From: Sophora flavescens | Lineage: Eukaryota; Streptophyta; Magnoliopsida; Fabales; Fabaceae | DNA length: 64,000 nt | Assembly (NCBI GenBank): GCA_030762895.1 | Contig: JAUPTC010000016.1 | Location: 372,001 to 436,000, forward strand | Direction of reading: 5' to 3' | In this document: one piece after another, positions 37,269-48,009 of the stretch | Layout of the letters: each line of letters begins with the position of its first letter | Numbering within the stretch: the first letter of the stretch is position 1 | Made by a program: the position numbers and the translations under genes | Notes under the pieces: model-generated | Database searches by the model: none | What the model saw: the letters and a program-made list of their open reading frames with translations, nothing else | What the model was told of the DNA's origin: nothing

Positions 37269-40101
37269 ATGCGAGGTACTCTTCTACAAGAGGACTTGCT
37301 ATTCGATTCAGAGATCACCAGGACCGAGAGGCAATTAAGAAAAGAGGCCAGAGAAAGGAAGAGGTTGGAAGCAATTAAAATAGAGGACATGGCCGAAGAA
37401 AATCCTCCTCCTCCTCCTCCTCGTTACAAGCCTCTCTTTGAGTACGATCTACCAAGCTTGGTAGATTGTGACTCTTCTATTGTAAGGGGAAACCTGAACA
37501 CAGACTCTTTCAGAGTGGAAGCCTGTGTCACATACCAGATCCGGGAGAATCAGTTTGATGGGAGTGGCAAACAGGACCCTCATAGACACATCACTCGCTT
37601 CCTTGAAGCTTGTGACTTGCAGAAGACCAGGGGAGTCTCTCAGGATGAGTTTCGCTTGCGGCTTTTCCCTCTCTCTCTTAGGGATGTCGCTCGCGATTGG
37701 GTTGGCTGACTTGGATAGGAACAAAGATCGAACTTGGGAGCAAATGGCACAGAAGTTCCTAACCAAATACTTTCCTCCTCAGAAAGCGGCACAAGCAAGA
37801 ATAGCCGTTACATCTTTCAGGCAGACAGAGGATGAAACATATAATGAAGCTTGGGAGAGGTACAATGGCTTATTGAGAAGATGCCCTTCAGCGTTCTTTG
37901 ACCCGGTCTCAAAAGTTCAGCACTTCTTTAATGGGTTGAGGGGACGCTATCAGATGAACTGTGATGCCGCAGCTGGCGGTTCTTTCTCATATTTATCAGC
38001 TGAGGATGGATGGGCATTGTTAGAGAAAATGTCATATAATGATTACAACCGTGGAAGGGAAACCTCAAATGGAATCAGCTCTGGGGCAATGGAGGCCATT
38101 CTTGAGCAAAACAGATTGTTGAAGATGCAAGTGGCGGCTTTGTCAGAGAACAAGAAGGCTAATGTGATACACGAGGGAATGCCTCCAGGTTGTGGTAATT
38201 GTAATGGAGATCATGACACTCGAAACTGTCCATTCAACTTCCCTCAGGAACATGTGGACTCATGCCACAACTTTTATGACACTGTGCCCCAGAATAACTA
38301 TCAAAGGAACAGACAAAATGACTACAATCAGAATCAAAATAGGGGGTACATGAGGAGAGACCATCCGGGTTTCACTTGGAGTAATGTTAATGGTGGTCTA
38401 ACCGGTCAACAACCTCCTCAGCAGAATTTGCAGCAACCTCAGCAGGGTATAAGGCCGAACATTGGAATTCAACAGTGCAATACCCAGCAGGCTCTTCCAG
38501 GGCCTAGTCAGTTGCAAATAACAGATGGTGGAAGACAACCGTGGGAGCTGGCTATTGAGAAGATGAGTGCAGCAATGGAAAAGATGATAATCAACACAGA
38601 CACAGTGAATACGAAAGTTGACAAGTTAACAACGCATACAGGGGCGGCAATTCACAATTTAGAGACACAGATGGCCCAACTCGCAAAGCAACTTAATGAG
38701 CGCCTCCCAGGAACTTTCCCAGGTAATACCGAGAACAACCCCAAGGGACAATGCAACGTCATATCTACTAGAAGCGGAAGGGTGTTGGAACATAACAGGG
38801 GTGCAATTAGTTCTCAGGATGGCAAGGCCCCGGAACAACTACCGGTTTAGGAAGAGCAACCAGAGAAAGAAGGGTTGGCAAGTGACAAGGCACCGGAGCA
38901 AGGGGGAAGGCTGAAGCTTGTAGATGAAGAGTTCCGTAGAAAGAAGTAGGTTGAACCCCAAGACCTCCAACCTTACATGAAGGTACCGTATCCTGAAAGA
39001 TTGAAGAAGCCTCAACAGGATAAGCAATTCAATAAGTTCCTTGATGTCTTCCGAAAACTTCAGATTAACATTCCATTTGCGGAAGCCTTGGAACAGATGC
39101 CATCATATGCCCGGTTTATGAAGGAGCTTCTCACCAAGAAGCGGAGGATAGTAGATGAAGAAACGGTTGCTTTGACCGAGGAGTGTAGTGCCATTCTTCA
39201 GAGAAAACTACCTCCAAAGTTGAAGGATCCCGGTTCTTTTTCGATACCATGCACCATTGGGGGGATGACTGTAGGGAAGGCATTATGTGATCTAGGGGCA
39301 AGCATCAACTTGATGCCCCTCTCTATGATGAAGAGGTCGGGGATCCAAGAAGTTAAGGATACACGGATGTCGCTCCAACTGGCCGACCGCTCTATAAAAT
39401 ATCTTTATGGGGTGGTCGAAGACTTGTTGGTGAAGGTGGACAAGCTTATATTTCCGGCGGACTTTGTAGTGCTTGATATGGACGAAGATGCCGAGGTTCC
39501 TCTCATACTGGGTAGGCCCTTCTTGGCCACTGGGGGTGCCTTGATAGATGTGCGGCAAGGGAAACTCACTCTAAGGGTGCAAGATGATGAGGTAGTCTTC
39601 AATCTCTTTGAAGCAATGAAGCACCCTGTAGAGAGGTCGGAAGTGTATCGAGTGGATGTGGTGGACCCAACTAAAAAGGTAAAGGCAACTCGAGAAGACA
39701 ATGATCCTTCACTTGCAACAGTATCAGTAGAATCTCATGAGAAAGACAGTGAGGAAAAAGGCCCTTCGGGGGATGAAGTCTACCTTGAGTGGCTACGAGA
39801 CATGGAACCCATACCGAGTCTCCCAAGGGAAGAATGTGCAAAGGAAGAGCTCAGTTGCAAGGGCAAGAAAAAGAAGGGTAAAGCACCAAGGTTGAACGGT
39901 AGCACAACCGTGGTGGTCAATAAAGACAACAAGTTGTTCCCAAAAAAGACCATCGCGGAGTGGAGAGTGCGTGCGGATTATAGAAGGATGCTGGGCTTAA
40001 ATGAGCTGTCCGGGAACAGCTTGCGAGTATATAAAAGTGCACAAACCTACAAAGAACAGGCCAAGGAATGGCATGGCAAGCAGGATCTTCCTCCGGATTA
40101 A
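37269..40101 (+). pseudogene. Athila-type gag-protease polyprotein
   Basis: The likely start is ATG 37269 (MRGTLLQEDLLF). The gag domain shows DLPSLVDCDSS, PHRHITRFLEAC and FRLRLFPLSLRDVARDWVG to 37709, then a frameshift near 37700-37712 moves the frame to the next part (RTWEQMAQKFLTKYFPPQKA, EAWERYNGLLRRCPS). A CGNCNGDHDTRNCPF segment near 38190-38240 may be a degenerate zinc knuckle. Two in-frame TAG codons (38848-38850 and 38947-38949) separate gag from protease; both fit CAG to TAG. The protease has LCDLGASINLMPLSM and PLILGRPFLATGG (39285-39530). The tail ends at 40101 with no RT. Confidence 0.9.
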
Positions 40102-41575
40102 CCCTCTGGGGTGACTTGAGTCAGGCTCGGGACGTTAAACAAGCGCTACATGGGAGGCAACCCAAGCTAGGTACCCTCTCTTTTCCTCACTCTTGTTTTT
40201 GTTTTTGTTTTTTTGTGTTTGTTTTGTTTTTGTTTGTCACTCTTGAATAATTTGAGAAGATCAAGAGTTGTTGTATGAATGTTGTGTCGGCAAGCTTGTT
40301 GGATTTCAATTGAATTTAGCATAGATTGATTGCATGAATTATTTGACCATTGATGATTTCCCCTAAGTTCTGAAATTAGAAAAGTTTATCCCCACTTAAA
40401 AATTGAAAACTGAACTTTGAGGATTTTGTTGTGATTACTTGATTTATGATAAGTTTGGGGTGAGGGGATGCACACACTAGGAATCGTATCTCGGTCAAAC
40501 AATTTGCAAAATGTCCAGGTGAGGATTTGAGCCTCCAACTCTGTTTTTGAATGTGTGAATCACTGTTAAGTTGCACTTTCCCGAATTTGCTTGAATCTCT
40601 ATATGGTTTGCATGATTATGTGTTGCATCAAATGATTTAGGCAATTTTCTTTGAATAACTACTTGGCCTGAAAAGAACCATCCCTAATGCATGTTCCCTA
40701 GTTAGCCAAATTGAGCCCAATTGACCTATTGTTTCTTGATGACCCTACATTACGAGCCAAAATATGAAAAACCATGTTAACCCAATCTTAGGATTAGGAG
40801 AGCATGGAAATGAGCAAGAGAAAGGTTGTGAGAAACTAAGTTTGGGGTGGCTACAAGGTATGTGTCATATTGGGATGAGAAAAAGAAAATAAAGGTTGAC
40901 CCAAGGCAAAAAGAAAAGAAAAGAAAAGAAGAAAACAAAAATTGCCAAAAGAAAAGGGGCAAAACAAAAATAATATCAAGGAAAAGGTTGTAGTCACCTG
41001 AGCCCAAATGAATAATGGAAAATAGGAATTTGAGTGGAAAATGTGTTTAATGCTCATGCTCTCTTAGTTCCTAGGGACTTAAGCCTAAATATCCTTGATT
41101 ATCCTACCCTCAGCCAGGCCCCATTACAACCTTTAAAAGACCTTTTGATGTTGCATGCATGTTTTTGTGGGAACTATGTTTGAGATGAAAATCAAATTCA
41201 TGGGAAGTGCTCTTAATAAGTGAAATTGAGTGAAAAAGTTGAAAGCCTAGACAAAATTGAGCGAATGAGTGAAATACTAAATGCCCTTGTGAGGAAGGCA
41301 ATTGTTTGAAATAGGTGATCTTCCTTTGTGTGTATCTTTGAGCCTCAACTTAGAGTAATGATGGCATGAATGATAAATTCTCATTTGTTTAAAGTAGATG
41401 AATGTGGGGATTACATTGATGAAAAAAGGGGGGGAATCAAAGAAGAAAAACTGCTTTGTAAAGTCGCGTGAAATTTGTGCGAAATCGATTGAATCCCTTA
41501 AGCTTGCCGAGTCTTGAGTCGTTTTTGAGTTTTAAGCTTGCTTGGGGACAAGCAAGGTTTAAGTTTGGGGTATTT
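40102..41575 (+). other. Non-coding tail of Athila-like element 2
   Basis: Begins with GGGAGGCAACCCAAGC, a phrase I know from the region after integrase in Athila/Calypso-type elements, here directly after protease. It ends in the polypurine tract AAGTTTGGGG (41561-41570). It is colinear with 1823-3305. Confidence 0.75.
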
Positions 41576-43141
41576 TGATAAGCCTCTGGCTTATCTAGTT
41601 TTATGACTAGATGAACTAGGGTTTATATGCCAATTTATTCGAGTTCACTCTCGTTTTCGCCCAAATTTGCCTTGTTTTGTCCCTAAGTTGGACTTTGACT
41701 CGTTTTGCGTCTTTTGTGTATTTTAGCTTCTTTTGGAAAGAATTACGCTTGTGGTTGCTTGTGTTGATTTCAGGTCCATAAGTGAAGCTCTAAGAATTAA
41801 GGAAAGTTAAGAAAAAGTGGAGATTGCCATTCTGGAGATTCTCGCCCCGCGAGAGGAAGCTCGCCCCGCGAGAGTTTGAAGACCCGGGAAGACAGAGACC
41901 ATCACGGCCTAGCCGTGATTCACATCACGGGGCGTGAAAGGAAGGTTCGCGTCGCGAGACGTCCTTCGCGTCGCGAGTGTGTGAACTCCAGAAAAGCACC
42001 AGAGTCAGAGACCATCACGGCCTGGCCGTGATGTGTATCACGACCGTGACCCAAAAGCCACACAAGTTAGAGACCATCACGGCCTAGCCGTGATGTGTAT
42101 CACGGCCGTGACCCAAAATCCACACAAGGCAGAGAACATCACGGCTTGGCCGTGATTCACGTCACGGGCCGTGACAAGAGGGCTCGCGTCGCGAGACATC
42201 ATTCACGTCGCGAGAGTTTGAATTCCAGAAGTGCGCCAGAAACAGAAGCCGTCACGGCCTGGCCGTGATGGCCATCACGGCCGTGACGCGTGGCCTCCTT
42301 ATAAATAGAGCAGATCAGAACAGAAAAAGAGGACTTTTTGGGATCAGAATTTTCAGAGATTTTTTGTAATCCTTATTCTGGGGTTTCTTCTCCTTTTCTC
42401 CTCTCTTAATTCTTAGGCTTAGGATGAATTCCGATTGTACGTGCGTTGTTGTTACGGACATGAGGAACTAATCCTCTTGTCTAGGGGATCGATGAAGCCA
42501 CCCATGGCGGCATAGTGTTCATGTAATGTAACTCTCTCTCCTTTAATTCAATTATGATTTTCCAATTCTGTTTGCATTGTGTCGATTATATGCTAGCGTG
42601 ATCGACTAGTTAAGCGTGTTGAGGCCTAGCGGCGATTCGCGTTTTAGAACTTGAATTGGGAACATCGGTCGAGTATTGCACGAGAGTGAGTAGGAGATCG
42701 ATGCAACCTATAGGGAACAAGAATTAATAGAATTCGAGATTAGGGTTAAGAGACCTAGCAAGTAATTAACTCAAATCATCGAATACGTCCTAATGAGCAC
42801 GGAAGTGGATTTAGGAGAATTTAGGGGTCCCGGTTGACATTAAAATTGAACTTAGGGAGGAGAATATCATCACTTGGGTACTTTGCATGATTGGGTAGGT
42901 GAATTCGAAACCTTAGATGCTTTTATTTCTGAATTTAATCACCGTAGCGTTATTTGAATCGATTCTTGAATTCGCAATCTCAATCTCTTTCTCTCAACCA
43001 CCTTCTATTGCTTAACCAACGTATCGGATTTCTTGACAATTTAGTCGAATTGGTAACCCAATCCTTGTGTTCGACCTCGGTAGAATATTACCGTGTTTTT
43101 ATTACTTGCGACGACCCGGTACACTTGCCGGAGTCACAACA
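41576..43141 (+). repeat. 3' LTR of Athila-like element 2
   Basis: 1,566 bases, TGATAAGCC to GAGTCACAACA. U3 carries TCGCGA-centred and CACGGCCTAGCCGTG-type palindromes (41840-42295), then TATAAATA at 42300. A primer-site copy (43148-43165) and 25 bases of leader follow it, which is not normal after a 3' LTR. Confidence 0.88.
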
Positions 43142-43190
43142 AGTTTTTGGCGCCGTTGCCGGGGATTGGCACAACCAATTTTCCTAATTC

Positions 43191-43542
43191 ATCTATTCAT
43201 CACGGCTTGGCCGTGATGGTCTCTGTCTTGCTGGTCTTCAGACTCTCGCGAGGCGAGAGTACACTCGCGGGGCGAGTGTCTCAGAATTTCAATTTCCACT
43301 ATTTCTTTGCTTTCCTTGACTCCCGGAGCTTCACTTACTTAACCTGAAACAACAAAAGCACCCACAAGCGTAATTCTATTCAAAATAACCTAAAAACTAC
43401 ACAAAAGATGCAAAACGAGTCAAAGTCCAACTTAGGAACAAAACAAGGCAAATTTGGGCGAAAACGAGAGTGAACTCGAATAAATTGACACGTAAACCCT
43501 AGTTCATCTAGTCATAAAACTAGATAAGCCAGAGGCTTATCA
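43191..43542 (-). repeat. Inverted copy of the Athila LTR start (U3)
   Basis: The reverse complement starts TGATAAGCCTCTGGCTTATC and is colinear with 41576 to about 41930, but it differs far more (perhaps one base in eight) than the two direct LTR copies differ from each other. It therefore comes from another family member. It ends exactly at the CTCTG duplication. Confidence 0.88.
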
Positions 43543-44124
43543 CTCTGCCATGGAGATTAACTTCATCACTCTTTCTTCCTATTCCTAGACTCAAAGATCT
43601 TTGTCTTAATGGTCAAACAACTTCTGAGGTTGTGTAAATCACATAACATGGGTGATAAGGTTGTGTAAATCACATATGTGAGTTGCTCACCTTATCATCC
43701 TTCAGGAGAATCGGTAGCTTCAGTTCCAAAACCTTAGCTTTGGAAGCAAGTGACTGTTCCAAGACCATTGCTGAAACAGATCGAGTGCACCCTTGCTTAG
43801 CCGCTTTGGAAAACTTAGTCGCTCGACTCTCCTCTCTTGCTCACCCGTGAAGGGAACGAAGCCTCAACAAATGTTTAGGATTTTAAACCCTTTCAATGTA
43901 ACTTTTTATAGGATTTTAAAACTTTGAATGTATCTTGTAATTGTATTATTGATACACTTCATGAATGAGATCCGGTTTGGGTTATTGATTCAACTTATAG
44001 CATTTTTACTTCGCACATATATTTTAGTTTTCAAAACAGAAACACAAAACATAAAAGCAAGTGAAACTGAAACTTTGAGGAAGGCAATGCGGAAGGGTAT
44101 GTATACTAGCTAAAAAAATTTATT

Positions 44125-44395
44125 AAAATAACCTTTAAAGTCTGTTGATGAAAGAACAGACGTTAAAAGTTAAGTGACTCCTTTTAACGTCCATTCAATA
44201 AACAACTGACGTTAAAAGGTTCACTTTTAACGTCAGTTGTTTATTGAACTGACGTTAAAAGTGAGTCACTTAACTTTTAACGCCAGTCCTTACAACAACT
44301 GGTGTTAAAATTGAATTAATGAAGTCTGATATTTACAAAACTGCCACCGCCTCTTTTTTAACGTCTAGCTTTTGGTTAACTAACGTAAAACATTC
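44125..44395. repeat. CACTA3 subterminal array (right, outer part)
   Basis: AACGTCAGTTGTTTATTGAA-type units in both orientations, leading to the CAGTAGTG end at 44422. Confidence 0.85.
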
Positions 44396-44422
44396 CCGTA
44401 TATTACATTATTTCCAGTAGTG

Positions 44423-44664
44423 ATTTCCTTTCATTCTCCAGGTGCATACTTTATCGTGGTGGATGTCATCGCGTTCAAGTCGTGTACGTCGGAGACCGAA
44501 AGGAAACGCTACCGGAATTTTGTCGAGTATGAGCATGAGAGTTAAGGACTAACTATTAACCGAATGTTGAAAAAGTTTCTTCTCGAATGGGGTAGGGCCA
44601 TACCCTGTCATAAGAAGTATTTGATGATGATCTTGGACTAAGTACGAAGTTATTGGTTTTAGTC
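44423..44664 (+). other. CACTA4 conserved 5' block (second half)
   Basis: Continues the block split by CACTA3. GGTGCATACTTTATCGTGG, AAGTTTCTTCTCGAATGGGG and CATAAGAAGTATTTGATGAT match the minus strand of CACTA1 (8286-8490). Non-coding. Confidence 0.75.
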
Positions 44665-47600
44665 ATGGATCGCGGTTGGATGAATGCTAGACAGACAAGT
44701 GATGAGTATGAGAATGGAGTGGAAGATTTTCTACAATTTACAAAAACAAATGCTCATGATAGTGGTAACATAAGGTTTTATTATGCATGTGTTAACTGTT
44801 TGAATGAGAGACGACTAGAAGCTGAGGAGATACGGGAGCACCTTATTTGTGAGGGGATTTGCAAGAGTTATACAATATGGATATGTCATGGTGAATCGTT
44901 AGACAGGCCGAGGCTGTCGCTTAGAGAGGAAGTTGATGACGTGCATATGGACGATGGACTAGAGGACTTGATCCGTGACCTTGGGCAACATTCTTTTCGG
45001 CAAGCACATGTGTATGATACTTTGTGCAGTGATGTGAAAGTGGCTTAGTATCTGGGGTGCACTAATTTCACACGGTTGTCAGCAGTGTTAAGATTGTTCA
45101 ATATGAAGGCAAGAAATGGGTGGAGCGATAAAAGCTTTACCGAATTACTTGAGTTGTTGAAAGACATGCTTCCAGAAGGTAACACATTACCGTCCAGAAA
45201 CTATGAGGCGAAGAAGATATTGTGTCCGATGGGTATGGAGTATAAGAAAATACACGCTTGCCCCAGTGATTGCATATTGTATAGGAAAGAGTTTGAAGAG
45301 ATGCACGAATGTCGTAGGTGTGGGGTATCACGCTACAAAGTTATGGATGGTGATTCTAGTTGTGATGCGGTCACCAAGGGTGCTCATGCGAAGGTGTTAT
45401 GGTATCTTCCAGTAATTCCGCGGTTCAAACGATTGTTTGCTAATGAAAAGGATGCAAAGAATATTAGATGGCATGCAGATGAGAGGAAATGTGATGGACA
45501 GCTTTTATATCCGGTTGATTTTTTGCAATGGAAGAGAATTGATAGTTTGTTTCCAGAGTTTGGCAATGAGCCCAGAAACCTCAGGCTTGGACTTGCTACC
45601 GATGGAATGAATCCATATGGAAACTTAAGTAGTATTCATAGTTCATGGCCTGTTCTCCTGGTAATTTACAACCTGTCTCCTTGGTTGTGCATGAAGCGTA
45701 AATACATTATGTTAAGTATGATGATTTCGGGTCCAAAACAGCCAGGAAATGATATTGATGTTTATCTGAATCCCTTGATTGAAGATTTGAGAATGTTGTG
45801 GGATGAAGGCGTTGATGTGATCGACGGGTATTGCCGTGAGACTTTCAGATTCTGTGCCATGTTCTTTTGGACCATCAATGACTTTCCAGCATACGGGAAC
45901 CTGTGCGGGTATAGTATTAAGGGGCATAAAGCATGTCCAATATGTGAAGAAGGCACATGCCACCATCAACTGCAACTTGGAAGGAAGACAGTTTACATTG
46001 GGTATCGAAGATTTTTCCAGGATAATCATCCTTATCGTAGATTGAGGAAAGCTTTCAATGGACTTCCGGAGAATGAAATTGCTCCGGTGGCCTTGACTGG
46101 AGACCAAGTTTATGAACGGGTGAAGAACACTAATGTTATCTATGGGAAGACCTAGAAGAAGGCTATTAAGAAGAATATATGGAAGAAGAGGTTGATCTTC
46201 TTTGATCTTCCATACTGGTGCAAGCTTGATGTAAGACATTGTATTGATGTGATGCATGTGAAGAAAAACGTGTGTGACAGTTTAATTGGAACGCTTCTTA
46301 ACATTCAAGGCAAGACAAAGGAAGGTGTGATGCTCGTTTGGATCTAGTTGTGATGGGTATACGAAAGCAGTCAGCTCCACATAAAGTGGGGGATAAGAAG
46401 ACTGATTTGCCCTCAGCATGTCATACTTTATCAAAAAAAGAGAAAAGAATTTTCTGTGAATGTCTACGTGGAGTCAAAGTACCACAGGGTTACTCTTCAA
46501 ATATCAAGAGACTTGTCTCAATGAAAGATCTCAAATTAGTTAGCTTAAAGTCTCATGATTTCCATGTCTTGATGCAACAACTACTACCAGTAGCCATTCG
46601 TGACATCTTGCCTAAAAAAGTCAAACATGTGATTACTAGGTTATGCTTATTCTTCAATTCTATATGTAGCAAGGTCATTGACACTAAAAAGTTGGATGAC
46701 TTGGAAAGTGAGGCAGCCATTATCTTGTGCCAATTGGAGATGTATTTTCCACCTTCATTTTTTGACATTATGATCCATTTGATTGTTCATCTAGTGAGGG
46801 AGATTAGATTGTGTGGCCCTTTTTATTTAAGGTGGATGTACCCGGTTGAGCGATACATGAAGATCTTGAAAGGATATATGAAGAATCCACACCATCCCTA
46901 CGCATCTATTGTTGATAGGTTTGTTACAAAAGAGTCTATTGAGTTTTGTACAGACTACATGTTAGAAGCGGAACCTGTAGGGCTTCCAAAGTCTCGTCAT
47001 GAAGGAAGATATGATGGTAAGGGTACACGAGGTATCACTGTTATGAGCATGGATCGGGAGGAAGTGCTTCAAGCACATTTGTATATATTGAATAACACTG
47101 ATGAGGTTGAACCATACTGATGTGAGCACAAAAGCATCATCAACGAAACTTACCCTATAATGAATGAAAAATGGTGTTTGAACAAGCATAATAAGACTTT
47201 CGTGAACTGGTTTAAAGAAAAAATTGCAAAGTATGGTACTGCTTCTGATACATTAAAATGTCTAGCACTGGGGCCTAACTTTGATGACATATGCTGGAGT
47301 GGGTACGATATCAATAAGTTTTCCTTCTATACAAAGGCCCATGATGACAAAAGTACTTTGCAAAACAGTGGGGTTATGGTCGTCGCTGAGTCCATGCATT
47401 TCTCTAGTTCGAAAGATAAAAACCCTGTTATGGCTTCTGTTTCATACTTTGGAATCATTGAAGGGATCTGGGAGGTTGATTACACGAAGTTTAGAGTGCC
47501 TGTTTTTAAATGCCAGTGGGTCGACAGTAACAACGGTGTGCAAACCGATGAGTTAGGATTCAAATTGGTGGACCTTAATAAGGTAGGTAATAAAGAAGAG

Positions 47601-47855
47601 CCTTTCATCATGGCATCCCATGCAAAACAAGTGTTTTATATCCGTGATCCTTCTAACAAAAGGTGGTCAGTGGTTCTCCAGGGAAAAAACATGTATAATG
47701 GTAGTGATGAAAATCAAGATTCAACTCTTGATATTTCTGATACTCCTTCTTTCTCAACACGGGTGCCTAATTTCAATGAGGAAAATGAAGTGGACGATGT
47801 ACATGTTACTGGTAATGATCATCAAGAAGGGTTATGGGAGAACTTTACTACTTGA
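44665..47855 (+). pseudogene. tnpD-like transposase of CACTA4
   Basis: Start ATG at 44665 (MDRGWMNARQTSDEYENGV). The N-terminal transposase-associated domain (CVNCLNERRLEAEEIREHLI) runs to a TAG at 45046-45048. The tnp2 core lies at 45049-46330 (MGMEYKKIHACPSDCILY, GLATDGMNPYGNLSSIHSSW, GYCRETFRFCAMFFWTINDF, PICEEGTC), with a TAG at 46153-46155 and a frameshift near 46330. DUF4218 (46338-47120) shows YFPPSFFDIMIHLIVHLVRE and WMYPVERYMKILKGYMKNPH, then a TGA at 47118-47120. DUF4216 (47160-47855) shows KCQWVDSNNGVQTDE and AKQVFYIRDPSNKRWSVV. Its function would be recognition and cutting of CACTA ends. It is inactive here. CACTA3 carries a close relative on the other strand. Confidence 0.92.
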
Positions 47856-48009
47856 CCACAGTGTAAGTTTAGTTTGTGTTATGTTTAAAGTCATATTATA
47901 TGCTTACGTTGATATTTATAAGCTATGCTTACGTTGATCGATATTTATAAGTTATGTTTGATATTTATCCAGACATACTGACAATTTTTTTTTTGTCTAA
48001 ACAGGTATA

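Larger units (their letters stand above)
35801..43542 (+). mobile_element. Athila-like Ty3/gypsy retrotransposon 2 (non-autonomous)
   Basis: Flanked by a perfect 5-base duplication CTCTG (35796-35800, 43543-43547). Order: truncated 5' LTR, primer-binding site, gag, protease, long non-coding region, polypurine tract, 3' LTR, a second copy of the primer site, and an inverted diverged copy of the LTR start. RT, RNase H and integrase are absent, as in element 1. The two LTR copies share about 1.3 kb with about ten differences by eye at a constant offset of 6,037, so insertion was fairly recent. It lies inside codons 2-3 of the captured gene within CACTA3. Confidence 0.93.
35792..43850 (+). pseudogene. 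Captured two-exon small gene split by Athila-like element
   Basis: Exon 1 starts at ATG 35792-35794 (context CACAATATGGCT), is broken after 35800 by the 7.7 kb Athila-like element, and resumes at 43548-43633. The donor is GTAAAT at 43634, the 72-base intron ends CTTCAG at 43705, and exon 2 is 43706-43850 with a TGA stop. The pieces total 240 bases, exactly 80 codons in one phase. The product of 79 residues starts with Arg/Ser/Leu-rich sequence without acidic residues before position 20, like an organelle targeting peptide. The second exon contains KTIAETDRVHPCLAALENL. An AT-rich 3' UTR-like tail follows. It sits between two parts of a CACTA3 subterminal array, so it was probably captured from the host. 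I do not recognise the family. Confidence 0.6.
27746..44422 (-). mobile_element. CACTA3, CACTA element with ULP1-like gene
   Basis: The left end is CACTAGTGCAATAAGTGC at 27746. The right end reads CACTACTGGAAATAATG on the minus strand from 44422. A perfect 3-base duplication ATT flanks it (27743-27745, 44423-44425). Subterminal arrays use an AACGTCAGTT/AACTGACGTT unit. Excluding the Athila-like insertion it is about 8.9 kb. Genes run on the minus strand: tnpD-like, tnpA-like, then a C48 protease-like region. It also carries a small two-exon gene-like segment within the right subterminal array. All transposition genes contain stops. Confidence 0.92.

Noticed and set aside
41840..42295. CRISPR-like array of palindromic repeats
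   Set aside because: Spacing and units are irregular, the same array recurs in the other LTR copy, and the host is a eukaryote. It is part of LTR U3.
35813..43141. Two 1.3 kb near-identical blocks as a segmental duplication
   Set aside because: They are the two LTRs of one retrotransposon, with primer site, polypurine tract and CTCTG target duplication.
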